Shown piece by piece: positions 22,686-33,460 of a DNA stretch of 64,000 nt. Location of the stretch: the NCBI GenBank assembly GCA_949128115.1, contig OX421966.1, positions 64,539,416 through 64,603,415 of the forward strand, read 5' to 3'. The translations under genes and the position numbers were made by a program. Every line of letters starts with the position of its first letter. Positions within the stretch are counted from its first letter, which is position 1. This DNA is from Anaspis maculata (lineage: Eukaryota > Arthropoda > Insecta > Coleoptera > Scraptiidae). The notes beneath the pieces are model-generated. The model was not told the origin of the DNA. It saw nothing but the letters and a program-made list of their open reading frames with translations, and did no database searches.

Positions 22686-22869
22686 CAGGGTTGCCACATC
22701 TGTAGGTGGTGGCATATTGGCAATAGTTTTTGTTCTATCTGGATCTGGCTGTTGGCCTTTCTCACTGATGATCCGTCCAGGGTTGCCACATCTGTAGGTG
22801 GTGGCATATTGGCAATAGTTTTTGTTCTATCTGGATCTGGCTGTTGGCCTTTCTCACTGATGATCCGTC
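22686..22869. repeat. 92-bp perfect-looking tandem duplication
   Basis: The segment starting CAGGGTTGCCACATCTG at 22686 is repeated starting at 22778. The two units look identical across the whole length apart from the final boundary. It lies in the RT thumb/tether region of the nested element and must be younger than that insertion or peculiar to this copy. Confidence 0.85.
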
Positions 22870-23931
22870 CAAGGTACTTGAGCTGTGTTGTGTATGAAAC
22901 CTGTATTTTTCGGTTTTGAGTTTGAATCCAAATCCTCGATGCGCTTCAACACATTGCAGAGATTCCTTCTGTGCTCCTCTTCATTTTTGCCTGATACGAG
23001 TATATCGTCCAAAAATGCTGCTGCTCCTGTCAGTCCCGAAATCATGGTGTCCACGATTTGCTGAAATGCCCCTGGAGCAACTTTGATTCCAAAGGAATGG
23101 CGATTATAGCGATATAAGCCTTGATGTGTGTTTATCGTTAGATAATTTTTTCAATTTTCGTGGACTTCTACTTGTAGGAAGGCATCAGATAAGTCTATGA
23201 CGCTAAAATATTCACATCCGGTCAGTGTTGCGAATATTTGGTCTGGAACTGGAAGTGGATACTAGTGTGGTTCGAGTGCGTCCATTAGTCCTGTAGAATA
23301 ATCTCCGCAAATGCGTAATCCGCCATTAACTTTCTTGAGTGCGACTATAGGTGCTGCCCAATCCAAAAAATCTACTGGTGTGATGATTTTCAATTGTTGT
23401 AATCGGTCTAACTCTTCCGAAATTTCTCTAACGGCTGCGTATGGTACTGGACGCCTTGGACGAAATACTGGCTTGTGGTCCGACTTGACTTGAAGTTCAA
23501 CCTTGATCTTACTGCATAAGCCCAGTCCTCCTCCGAACACCCCTGAAAATTGTTTTTGTACTGCATTTCTCCATGCTACCCTCTGGATTGCGGTACTATT
23601 GACGTGGTTGCATATCAAACTCAACGGTACATCCCACAATTCAAACTTGTCAATCCAATCAATTCCCAAAAGATGAAGATTTTTTATTGGCGTAACATAA
23701 CACACCCCAGTTTGGGTTTTTTCTCCCAATGTTATACTGCATTCCAGTTCCTTTGTCAGCTTTAGCATTTCTCCAGAAGCATTTTTTGCGCTTCAGCTTT
23801 CTGAAGGTTACCTCCGATACAATTGAAATATCTGATGCTGTGTCTAGCTGTAATCTGACTGGGGTTCCGTTCATCTTGACTGTAACGTACTTCCTTGCTT
23901 TGGAACTTCTTGCATGATTTACGTGTGACAT
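22854..23931 (-). pseudogene. protease and reverse transcriptase of nested element
   Basis: Protease: RLQLDTASDISIVSE at about 23860-23810, with the DTA active site (DTG/DSA in most). RT: KVELQVKSDHKPVFRPRRPV and LKIITPVDFLDWAAPIVAL (about 23500-23340), GGLRICGDYS, and FLDDILVSG (about 23010-22985), where FLDD stands in for YxDD. A frameshift separates the two RT halves near 23260. Confidence 0.8.
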
Positions 23932-23949
23932 AATTTTTGTGTTACTATT

Positions 23950-24945
23950 CTAATCTTTTTTGTGGTACTTGGGATTTCTGTAGCCTTTTCCTGAGCATTG
24001 TTTACATTCATGATCCTTGAAAGTGCAGAATTTTGAATAATGCGTTGAACCACAAAACCAGCACGGGTTTTTTGGCTGCTTCACTGATTGCTTCTTATCA
24101 TCTTGTTTTTCTTGGTTTTTACTGGACCGACTACTTGATAATGCTTGCACTAAAACTGAGTTTGAATTACTGTTTTGAACCATGGCTACATCTTCTTTGA
24201 GGTTTAATATGCGCTGACATTCCAATACCAAGTCTTGCAAGTTGACCTTAATAATGTCGTCGGTTCCAATTTTTGAAAGTAGTCTTGATCGCAATTCTGT
24301 ATCTTGTGTCGATTGCAACCCACAAGTAAAAATAAGACACTTGAATTGGTCCAGTGTGATTGTGTTTATTTGGGAATCTTCGCATGTTGTTTACTCTGGC
24401 TGCATAGGTGGTTATGTCTTCTATTTGTCTCATCGACTCCTGCATGCATTGACACCTACTCTTAAACACAGACGTTTTGCTCCCAAATATTTTCTTGAGT
24501 TGGGTAACCGTTTCCTTAAAATCAAAATCTTTGGGTTCCTTAGGCAGAATAAAATTAGTGTACAATGAATGAGACGTAGCTTCCAACTTTCGAAGCAACA
24601 ACCTGACCTTTGCGGCGTCATCCAGCTGATTTGCATCTTGTTCAAATAGACTCTCATACCTCTTGTACCAACTTTCGAACGTGATACCATTTTCTGGGTC
24701 GTAATGAAACTCAACAATGTTATTTCCAGTGCCTCCATGTGGAATTCTGTGTTGTGCTGACGCAAAATCTCTGATGATGAGCCTGACCGACCTGAAACTG
24801 CGGCGCTTGCTGTAATAACTTGTGCTAACTTGTTGAGAAATTCCTGTTGGGACTCCCTGCTTTCTTCGCCTTGAGCCTTGATACATTCCAAAATGGCTCC
24901 CATTTTACTTAGGTACACGTGCTTCAGTTTTCCAATAATTTCCAA
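23950..24945 (-). pseudogene. gag polyprotein relic with zinc knuckles
   Basis: The capsid-like part includes FESWYKRYESLFEQDA (about 24690-24640) and KVRLLLRKLEATSHSLY (about 24620-24570). A tandem Cys/His module reads CWFCGSTHYSKFC then CKQCSGKGYRNPKY near 24065-23965, the pattern of gypsy and K02A2.6-like gag zinc knuckles. Two frames are needed, with breaks near 24320 and 24430. Confidence 0.7.
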
Positions 24946-24988
24946 GCAATCCTTCTACTTTGTTGTGTTTCGCATACTTCGTCGCCAC

Positions 24989-25183
24989 TGTTGTGCTTGT
25001 CTGGTTTATTTATATACAATATTTTCAGTCGATGATATAAGGTAACAGGAAAATACAATTATTAGTTTCTGTCCGTGTGTTCATTCGGGTGTCGGAGATG
25101 GAAAGGGCCGAGCTGTCCTCAGCTGCTGGCAACGTGCTCGGCAGACATTAGCCTCGTCGTCTGGTTAGGCAGGGTAGCCAACA
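24989..25183 (-). repeat. 5' LTR of nested retrotransposon
   Basis: 195 bp partner of 21319-21518. On the minus strand TGTTGGCTACCC leads to GCACAACA. The minus-strand LTR is followed directly by GTGGCGACGAAG, the likely primer-binding region. Confidence 0.85.
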
Positions 25184-25188
25184 CCCTG

Positions 25189-25621
25189 GAAGAAGTGATG
25201 GCAACGCGGATGCTCTTTCTCGAAGACCATGCAACAAGGACTGTAAGCACTGCGAGAGGGTAGATCAGCAGAATGGGAACGTCGAAGTCAAGGCAATTGT
25301 CGTTGAAACCTCAAGGAATTGGACTATGGCTGAGCTCAAGAAGGAGCAGAGTGAGGACCCAGCCATCGGTACGCTTGCTGAAAGAAAGAAACTTGGCCAG
25401 GACAGACCAGAATGGGCCGAGATCTCTGGTAAAGGGCCCGAATTCAAAGCTTTTTGGGCCCAGTGGAATTCTCTGAGGATAGAGAATGGGCTGCTGAAAA
25501 GAGTCTGGGAAAGTCCTGATGGGAAGAAGGAGACGGTTCAAATGGTGTTTCCCAAGAAGAGAGTGAAAGAAGTCCTGAAGGAGATGCTAAAGTGGCACGA
25601 AATCGTATACCAGGTTACTGA
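25189..25621 (+). pseudogene. Ty3/gypsy RNase H end and linker, right part of host element
   Basis: Continues the reading broken at 21318 with GNADALSRRPC (the RNase H ending motif NADALSR) and a charged linker, including AELKKEQSEDPAIGTL and KKRVKEVLKEMLKWHE near 25550-25590, the start of the integrase zinc region. At about 25622 it is joined to LTR family A sequence, so the rest of the integrase has been lost. Confidence 0.75.
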
Positions 25622-25871
25622 GGAAACTGCTAGAGAACGCATGAAACATTCGAGGTGAATTAGTCGGACCTATATAAGGCATCAATCGTCGGCTTACGGA
25701 CAGCTATGAATTGGAATGCGAAGTGGTGAATAAAATCAAGTAGTAATCACAGCGATATTCCTAAGTAAATAATTGCTGGCGTGTATTTATTGTAGTACAC
25801 AGTAATAAACAGTGTGTGATTAAAAACGATCGTCTCAATTATATCCGAACTCGTACGCGAAATACGTAACA
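25622..25871 (+). mobile_element. LTR fragment (family A), 3' part
   Basis: Matches 197-245 joined to 1498-1703: CATTCGAG-GAATTAGTCGG, CTATATAAGGC (promoter-like), ATGAATTGGAATGCG, CACAGCGATATTCCTAAGTA and the end ACGCGAAATACGTAACA. It contains AATAAA at about 25811. It abuts the gypsy linker directly, suggesting a recombination or deletion between an internal region and an LTR. Confidence 0.7.
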
Positions 25872-26551
25872 ATACGTCCATCGGTTAAGTTTCAAGATTT
25901 ACGATTTTTCGGCCAATTTTTGCAACTTCACCCTGTACAAAGTGTCTGCACGAAGTGACAGTGCTTGGTACCTATAAAAGTGCAAGGCATTTCCCACTTA
26001 CGTCCGGACTACTTAGACGAGTTATTATCAAAAATTTAGCATCCTGCGTTTACTTTCCGCACATAAAATCCAGCTGAATAATTACACCGCAATCGAGCGA
26101 ACAGCTGTCACGGTAGGTACCTACTCAAAACCAGTAAACATGTTATCGTTCGTTTATTTTACCCGTCTGCTTCAGACTAGTCGTTGCCAAATATTGGCAT
26201 CATGCAAATGCCTCTCGCACTCAAAAACAAGCTGAGCAAAATTCCACAATAATAGAGCGAGAGGTTCTTTTCGTTCTTTGAGGTAGTGAATTCCATGAAT
26301 CTGCTGTGCTTTCAACCTAGTATCATAATATCATTGGTATTATTTCAGTGTATATGCTGCACAGCATACGCATGATGCCAAAATTAAACTAAGCGATATC
26401 ATTCCACAACTGAGCGAGAAGCTCTTGCGGTACTTTGACCTGAAACAAGTAAAATTGATAGAAATCAATAATCATTGTTGTTGTAAACATGAAAAAAATT
26501 CAGTTTTAAAATTTTATACTGACTTCATCCAACTTTACTTATAATTTTAAG
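25872..26551. other. no gene seen; intron upstream of the next exon
   Basis: No exon recognised. The last stretch is AT-rich and ends in TATAATTTTAAG, a usable acceptor for the exon at 26552. A CATACGCATGATGCCAAAATTAA passage near 26365 resembles sequence near 10585. Confidence 0.35.
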
Positions 26552-26759
26552 CTTTGGACGTTTTTATTCAAGGAGGACATCGAAGAAAGTCTGCAAGCCA
26601 TCCACGACGTTGCCAGCAACAGCTTGGGCACGCTGTGCGTTACGGAAAAGTTTCGATCTCTCAGCGTCCCTCTGGCCACGGCCCGCTTCGAATCTGCACG
26701 GCAAAAAGCCGATCTGGCCGCTACTCTGTTACAAGACCTGGGAGTGGCCCACCACAACG
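26552..26759 (+). CDS. internal exon of an unidentified protein
   Basis: This 208-bp stretch stands out by its GC-richer, codon-like composition against AT-rich surroundings. It is open in one frame from the acceptor (TTTTAAG) to a consensus donor (ACG/GTAAGT), entering in phase 0 and leaving in phase 1. It encodes about 69 residues, including FKEDIEESLQAIHDVASNS, LCVTEKFRSLSVPLATARF and SARQKADLAATLLQDLGV, which look mainly helical. I do not recognise the family. The signal-peptide exon at 10066 is on the same strand and ends in phase 0, so one gene with a 16-kb transposon-filled intron is possible. A helical region right after a signal peptide occurs in VWA/cache-domain membrane proteins, but this is only a guess. 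Confidence 0.55.
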
Positions 26760-27017
26760 GTAAGTTTTTCACGAATACATTATTATATTGTACCTATATT
26801 TTCAAAGTGAAGCTTGTCCAACCTCTTGCGACGAAAGCTCAACAAAACTGGCTTACCTTTTCTCTTCGAATCAGCCTCCGATGTGGTAGGGAAACGTACC
26901 ATTTACATAGACCTGAACCGTAACCGTCAACGCTTACGTTAGTGTAGAGATCCGGACCTGAGATTTCATGCGTGAGCTCCCAGTTTCAAGTTTTGTCGCC
27001 GACATGCCGACAACCTG

Positions 27018-27370
27018 GGCCGCTATTCTTGAATCGTGTGAGAAACTCACACACGGGTGAGATGCAACCTTCTCCTGTGACAAAATCACATGCCAGTCCA
27101 AAACATGTATTCTTGAAGTGTGGGAGAAATGGCAGATTCGGTTCCTTTCGCAGTTGTCCGTTTCCCGTAACGTGTTCCGAACGCTCACCCGAAGCCACCG
27201 TCCGCCATGACACTTCACGCCGTATAATGGTGCAACCTATGTGAGTTTTCAACTCTAAGGTGGACGAGAACCATTCTCACATGGTTTCAGGCAACTCTCG
27301 CTACATCGATGTATCGCGGATTGCATAAAACTCCCAGGGACTTTTCTCACACGATTCAAGAATAGCGGCC
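27018..27370. mobile_element. 353-bp inverted-repeat element (MITE)
   Basis: Both ends read GGCCGCTATTCTTGAATCG(T)GTGAGAAA inwards, about 28 bp of near-perfect inverted repeat. CTG flanks both sides (27015-27017, 27371-27373), a possible 3-bp target duplication. A third, partial copy of the end motif (TATTCTTGAAGTGTG) lies inside near 27107. Non-coding. Confidence 0.75.
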
Positions 27371-27615
27371 CTGCGCTTGTTGTCTTCTTGGCCTCAGATA
27401 TTTACGGATCGAACCTTCTACCACGTTAGCGTTGCTGCTACGGTTACAGCACAGCCAAGGTCTATGCAAATGAGCCTTGAAACAAATCATGACTCGCAAT
27501 ATGCGTTGTTATACATTGAGTTTTATTTTTTTCAACCAAAATTATCACAGTTCGACATGAGCTTCTGTTGGGGATGTTTAATTTCTCGAAAATTCCGCAT
27601 TGTGTGTAACTTGTA

Positions 27616-28453
27616 TAGTAGGTTCACTTGTACCGTGATTCTAGTTGGCTGTGAGATTTTGTTTCGAAGTTTCCAAATCTGATATTTGAAAACCCCCTAG
27701 AACTTGGCAGTTGGTTGCGGTGATATTTGAAAGTTCAAGCTTGACAACAAAGCTTGACAACATCAACAACATTACCGTTTATGTCAAATAGACTGAACAT
27801 CACGAGTTTCACGGAAATTGTGGTGGTATTATGCCCATTACTGTGAAAACTGTGTTTGCGCCTCAGCTTGTGTCTTGAACAATAACGTCCAGTGCCCATT
27901 TTGAAGCCCTCGAGGGTACCATCAAGAACTCGCTTCTGGGAGAAAATTGGCGGAGTATAGGTGCTGGGCATGGACCCCTTAACGTTCAGCTTTGCAAAGA
28001 AGACGTGAATTTATTTTCAAAAACCACATAATATGGGAGCATTGTGAATTATTCCTGATTTTTAAAAGAAGTACCCACACTCTGGAAGACTGGGAACTTT
28101 GGGAAGCTACCTACACTCTTCTAATTTTTGTGTGGATGGGATTCATCGGCGTGATTACTTGATTTCACTGCTCAGGACATCGTACTGGAACAAGAAATTT
28201 GCGGAACTTGTGAAAGGTGAACTACATCCACTCCATACTTGCAATTTTCAAAGTTAATTTCGGTAATTTTTTCATTTTTGACAGGAACAGCCGACACATC
28301 AACATATCCTATCTTGACAAAAAAGCACCAACATAACCTATCTTTCGAAGCCAGACGCTCAGGCGCACACTAGGCAGTTGGACGTGAAGTCTACAATGCC
28401 AAACTGTGAAATTTGCCCAGCCTACTAGAATCACGGTACAAGTGAACCTACTA
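27616..28453. mobile_element. 838-bp inverted-repeat element, TA target
   Basis: The ends match as TAGTAGGTTCACTTGTACC followed by GTGATTCTAGT-GGCTG, inverted. TA flanks both sides (27614-27615, 28454-28455). The interior has no transposase reading frame. Consistent with a non-autonomous Tc1/mariner-type element. Confidence 0.75.
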
Positions 28454-28455
28454 TA

Positions 28456-29499
28456 ACAAGAAATGGCGACGATCGAAGATATGGAAACGAATGAACGGGC
28501 AATATCTGCTGGTGCCGAATAACAAGCTACATAATTCGCACGTCCCAAGTAAATATCATAAATCGAAGGTTGGGTGCGATATTGGAAGCGCGTTTTTCCT
28601 ATGTAAATACCTAATCCCGAAAGAAAGTGAAAATCCGTCCGTGTCGCTTCCGGAAAACCCCCTTTCTCAGCAGGGCCTATACTCCGTAAGCCATGTACGC
28701 AGCGAGAGGGATTAGCGGTTTTGATTAAAGCCCGATCGAGTTGGCGCGTGGATTACAGCCGACAACATTGGCGGATATAAATTTTGAATTATTAATAAAT
28801 AGACGGCTTGAGCTTCCCGAACTTCGCGTTATTCTCCATACAATTTTTATTCATCTCCATGTTGCTTACATTATTCTACAGGTTGTTTCGGTGACCTTGC
28901 ATAAAACTTGGGGATAGGATTCCTCTTGAAGAAGTAAGTTGAAAAGACTAACTGTTTTCCCCCATAGTGCTTCCTAAGAGAGATGCAAACCTTCAAAGGT
29001 AGAAAGTAAGGCTGAAAACTTGTGTCGGCTCTGGTCAAAGTGTAGGTGCTCACTCACTTTGCCCACGAGGATTGTTGGCGCCGACTACCAGAAACCGGCA
29101 ACCTGCCTTCGTTGTATTTTCGGCCAAAGACAAAGTTTTTGATTATTTGTTCATCTAACAATGCTGTAAAACTATCAAAGATCTACTACATCTATCTGGC
29201 CAGTGGCGGCGGAGCTTGAGGAAGTCATAAGGGATTGAGACAGGTTGAACTGTTTGTTTGCACAGTTGAATAGGCTTTTTCAATCCAAAACTTCAATGTC
29301 TCTTGCATCTCTCACAAGTAATATCTATTGATCGGTTAAAAAATACAAGAGTTTTAATATGGCGGCCTATTGAAACGTCTAAAATAAAAATTTGACAGAT
29401 GAATTTAGATTGTTTATCCTTAGTAGGTATAGATTTAGAGTCCCAATCGGATTGATCGTGAAATGCAAGAGGTCAAAATGTCGGCCCTAGAACTGTTCC
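28456..29499. other. no gene seen
   Basis: AT-rich sequence without supported ORFs, repeats or splice-bounded exons. Confidence 0.35.
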
Positions 29500-29759
29500 A
29501 GTGTCAAATTGGACAGGTTCATATTCATCTCCTGTCAAAAGTAGTTATAGTATCCTTGGTATTGCCGCTTGGGAATACTATGTTATAGTTTATATAATAT
29601 TATGTAATCAATTTGTGTATTTTGATTTCTCTATTTTTATGTCAAAATTACAAAAATATAAATTAATTATAACAATAACCATACATACTATAAAATTGAA
29701 ATCCTGCTGGGTGCACACTACAATACGGGGTACACAGCATGTACTGCATGCACACAACA
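29500..29759 (-). repeat. probable 3' LTR of the gypsy element at 29781-31290
   Basis: On the minus strand a purine tract (CGAGGGGGGAGTAT) is followed by TGTTGTGTGCATGC, the typical junction of polypurine tract and LTR, so the LTR edge at 29759 is well placed. The other edge is not fixed, and no second LTR is present to confirm it. Confidence 0.5.
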
Positions 29760-29780
29760 ATACTCCCCCCTCGAAAGAAA

Positions 29781-31290
29781 TTAATTGATTGCAAATGTAA
29801 CTTTTTTAGAATCTTTGGTTGAATTATTATCCTCAACAGGCATATAAGCCGGTTTGATTCTTTCGACGTTTGTACAGATTTCTTTACCAATCGTCGAAAT
29901 TTGAAATACGTTATTGTTGCGTTTAGTGACTTCATAAGGACCTTCGTAGAAAGGATCCAATCCAGGTTCCAATTTGTCATTTCGGATGAAGATGTATTCA
30001 CATGCTTTGAGATCTGGGATTATAGAAAAAAATTTGATTTGAAAATATACGTTTTCTAGGTTTTATGTTTTCGAAAAGTTGACGCAAATGAATGATGGTG
30101 GAATTTAAGTTCAGTGAGGTTCAAGATTCAGTGAAAAACTCTCCGGGAATGCGAAGGGGTTGACCGAAAACCAACTTGGCTGGAGAACACTCAAGATCTT
30201 CCTTGATCATTGCCCGAAATCCTAGCAAAATAATTGAAAGTTCATCTTTCCAGTGTTGCGTTTTGGCACGAGCTATTATGGCTGACTTCAGTGTCCGGTG
30301 GAACCGTTCGACCATTCCTTTGCTTTGGAGGTGGTAAGACGTCGTGTGAATTTTGTGCAAACCTAAAAATGAGGTGAATTCCTTAAAGAGGTGTGCTTCA
30401 AATTGCCTGCCTTGATCGGTTGTTATCGTGTACGGAACACCAAGTCGACTGACGTAGTGAGTAAAAAGCGTGTTAGCTACTGTTTTTGCAGAAATATTTT
30501 TGAGAGGATATGCCTCCGGCCATCGAGTGAAACGATCTATTACTGTAAGAATATAGCTACAACCACCAGACAGAGGTAAGGGGCCGACAAGATCTAAATG
30601 TATATGCTCGAATCTGCCTTTGGGAATTTCAAAATGTCCGATTCCGTGTCGAGTATGCTTATGAACTTTTGCCGTTTGACAATTCAAACATTGTTTTGCC
30701 CAAAGACTTATATCACTGTTCATTCTAGGCCAAAAATATTTACTCCTAATTAGTTTCCTTGAATAACGAATTCCAGAATGGGTGATAGAATGTATCTTTT
30801 CAAATAATTTTTCACGTAGTGAAGCTGGAACATAGGGTCGACAAGAAGGAGTGGAAACATCACACCATATTTTGTCATGAGAAAATGGAACTACGACTTC
30901 TTTAAGTAGAAACTTGGAATGATTATTTTGTTTGTTCGAGGTCATTGACTTGAGTTCCACATCTTTGTCTTGTTCAGTCTTGAGAATTTTGATGTCTAAC
31001 TGTGAAGGAAAATCATTCTCCGAGATTTCATCGTTGTGTTCAATACATGATAAGGTGTCAGCAACTAAGTTAAGGTTTCCACTAATGTGATGAATGTCGG
31101 TATTGAACTGTGAAATGTAATCCAACTGACGATTTTGTCGAGGGCTCTTTTCCGATCTGGATTTCAAAACAGTTGCCAAAGGTTTGTGGTCTGAGATTGT
31201 TTTGAACTCTCTAGTTTCTGAGAAAAATCGAAAGTGTTTGATAGAAGCAAAAATTGCTTCTAGTTGCTGAGTTCTCGATCAAAAATAGAA
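29781..31290 (-). pseudogene. Ty3/gypsy RNase H end and integrase
   Basis: The best preserved retroelement ORF here: an uninterrupted 352-codon frame (31179-30121). RNase H: LEAIFASIKHFRFF and FKTISDHKPLATVL (about 31260-31170), ending NLVADTLSC. Integrase zinc module: HSITHSGIRYSRKLI and CLNCQTAKVHK (about 30790-30650). Catalytic core: HLDLVGPLPLSGG (first Asp), TTDQGRQFEAHLF (second Asp), KGMVERFHRTLKSA (Glu). The GPY/F module DPFYEGPYEV follows at about 29955 in another frame. A frameshift or stop separates core and C-terminus near 30110. The 5' part of the element (gag, protease, RT) is missing beyond 31290. Confidence 0.85.
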
Positions 31291-33457
31291 TAGGATTGTT
31301 CTGTTTTCCTTAGGTATTTTGCGGTAATTGTAATTTCATTGTTTGTGCTGCCGATGTTGCAGCAGGTCGCGTGCTTTGTACAATACACACAAGAGGGTAA
31401 GGTCCGTTATTGTCTCCCTCACGACAAGACTATTTCATCGGTATATTCAGAAGGTTAGGTATTTGTTCAACTTGCCCTGCAATTCTGCAAGAAACTCGTA
31501 ACCAGCAATGGAAAAAGTTGAGATAACAATATTATTACTTATAGCAGTATTTTGTTCCTCTTAGGCTAAGCTGCAGCCGCTTAATACAACCATTCGAAAT
31601 ATAATATTTCGCAAAGCCACAAAAAAACTTTCAGAACCAGGAAGGCACAAGGAGCGACGAATAAGTGATACAAGCCTCCGGTACACTATATGCAAATTTA
31701 CAAACGCTAAAGAAATTATCCCAGTCCCTCGAAATTTATTATCCAATTCCGCTAATTCCCATCCTGGAATAATAACGACCGCACGAAAAAAAAAGTTGAA
31801 ACAATTTATTCCTCTGTAATTTTTTTTGCGTATAGAATAATTTGTACGCGTGACTTCCGGCAACCAGGAAGTACACGCTTTTTATTTCCCTCACCGCGCG
31901 TCCATTACCATCGTCCCCTTTGTTCTCTCTTTTTTTCCCGATGCCTCTCATCCCGTTTCAATATTCCAATTATTTCCAAGCAGCAGAGAGCCAGGGGACC
32001 ATAATCAAATTATTGTTGTCACAAGTGCCCATAATAGAATTTTCGGTTTCGAGCCGTCCAGCTCCGGGCCTGCGGCGGCAGAAAGAGAGAGAGAGAGAAA
32101 GAGAGAGAGAGAAAGAACACTCGTGCTGGTGGTTACGTGGTCAGGACATGGAATCGCTCTTACTTGAGGCTTCGCGGAAGCGGCGGTGAAAAAGCAGAAA
32201 TTGTTTTTTAATGCTCACACGCCACCATCGATTGGCGGAAAAGTTCGAACTTTGAGCAATGTTATTATCATCATCAGAACTATTGGGTGATATTGGTTGT
32301 TGTATTATTAATAGAAGGAGTAAATTATATTCAAGTGCTTACTAATGGTGAGGTGTTGAACTTCTTGAAATCAGCGCCTGGTTTCACAATCCACGTTTCC
32401 CGAAAGGCTTCTGCGCATACCTGTGAAAGTAGAACGTTGCCATAACTATATCACGACAACAAGTTGACAACACTGTAATACGGTGTGCGTGTGTAATATC
32501 ACGCAAATTTCAGCTGACAGCGCTTGACGCCAATTTGACGTTTCGACAGATCTAATCAAATGACGCTCTTGTTTCGTCGATCGCCTTGCAGCTCGTTGTG
32601 TTTCGTATCAGCTTAATCTTCTCTGCGTCTTTCTGCCATACGGCACGTAACATTTCATTCTCAACAATATTCAATGTTGAATGGTTAGGAGGTTATGTTT
32701 GTTGTTTGTTTACATTTCGATTATTGATTGACAGTTGACAGTGACACTTCGTGCGTCAAAATTGAAATTACCGCGCTCTGCAGGTATGCGTTGTCATGTA
32801 TGCGCTGAAGTGATGTACGTGATGGTAAACGTGGATTTGCCTTGGACCAGTCATTGCCAAAGATTCAACAACATGCGTATGCTGGTTACACTTCAGATCA
32901 ATCTGAACGAAATTCACAGAGCACCTATAATAGAGCGGCATCTGCTGTATATTGGACGAGGATGAAAACACTAGCGCCAGCGGCGGGTGTAGGGGCAACT
33001 AAATACCAAAAGGCGGGACTTTTGAACGGGTTTCTTGTTAAATCCACTTCGAATTTTGTTCATGCAACTTCAATTTGTAAATTCCATTTCTTTGTTTCAA
33101 AATTATTGCTACATCGCAGAAGTTACTCAAATTATTTTTTTTGATTCACCACTGTAATAGCGATTAGTAATGTTTTATTGAAAAACGAAAAAATAATCCG
33201 GTTTCTTCTGTGATGCAACATCAATTTTTTTCAACGAAAAAATGGAATTCACAAATAGAAGATATATAGAAACGGTATTGTTACTCAAAACGAACAGACG
33301 TTGAATTAGAACAAAAAAAAACACTATTTCTCAACAAAATTTATTTCAAATCATAGGTAGGCAACAAAGGAAATAACCGCTTTCAATTTTCTTGGCTATC
33401 AATAATAAGATTTACTCACTTCACTAGGATATCCTTTTCATCAATGACCCCACTTCA
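31291..33457. other. no gene seen
   Basis: No supported exon. Contains a GA microsatellite at 32081-32116. The ORF at 31920-32189 is created by that microsatellite (RERERER) and is not credible. Confidence 0.4.
32081..32116. repeat. GA-rich microsatellite
   Basis: Run of about 36 bases of GA units interrupted by AAA. Confidence 0.9.
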
Positions 33458-33460
33458 TAG

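Larger units (their letters stand above)
21319..25183 (-). mobile_element. nested LTR retrotransposon (Ty3/gypsy type), internally deleted
   Basis: Complete insertion with LTRs at both ends, flanked by CCCTG on each side (21314-21318, 25184-25188). Read on the minus strand the order is LTR, a TGGCGACGAAG-type primer-binding region (just left of 24989), gag, protease, RT, integrase, a purine tract AAAGAGGGAGG (just right of 21518), LTR. This is the gypsy order with integrase last. The element is only 3.9 kb because RNase H and the integrase N-terminus are largely missing. Stops and frameshifts in gag and pol show it no longer works. Confidence 0.85.

Noticed and set aside
31920..32189. ORF with a run of RERERE residues
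   Set aside because: Created by a GA microsatellite; no splice sites or homology.
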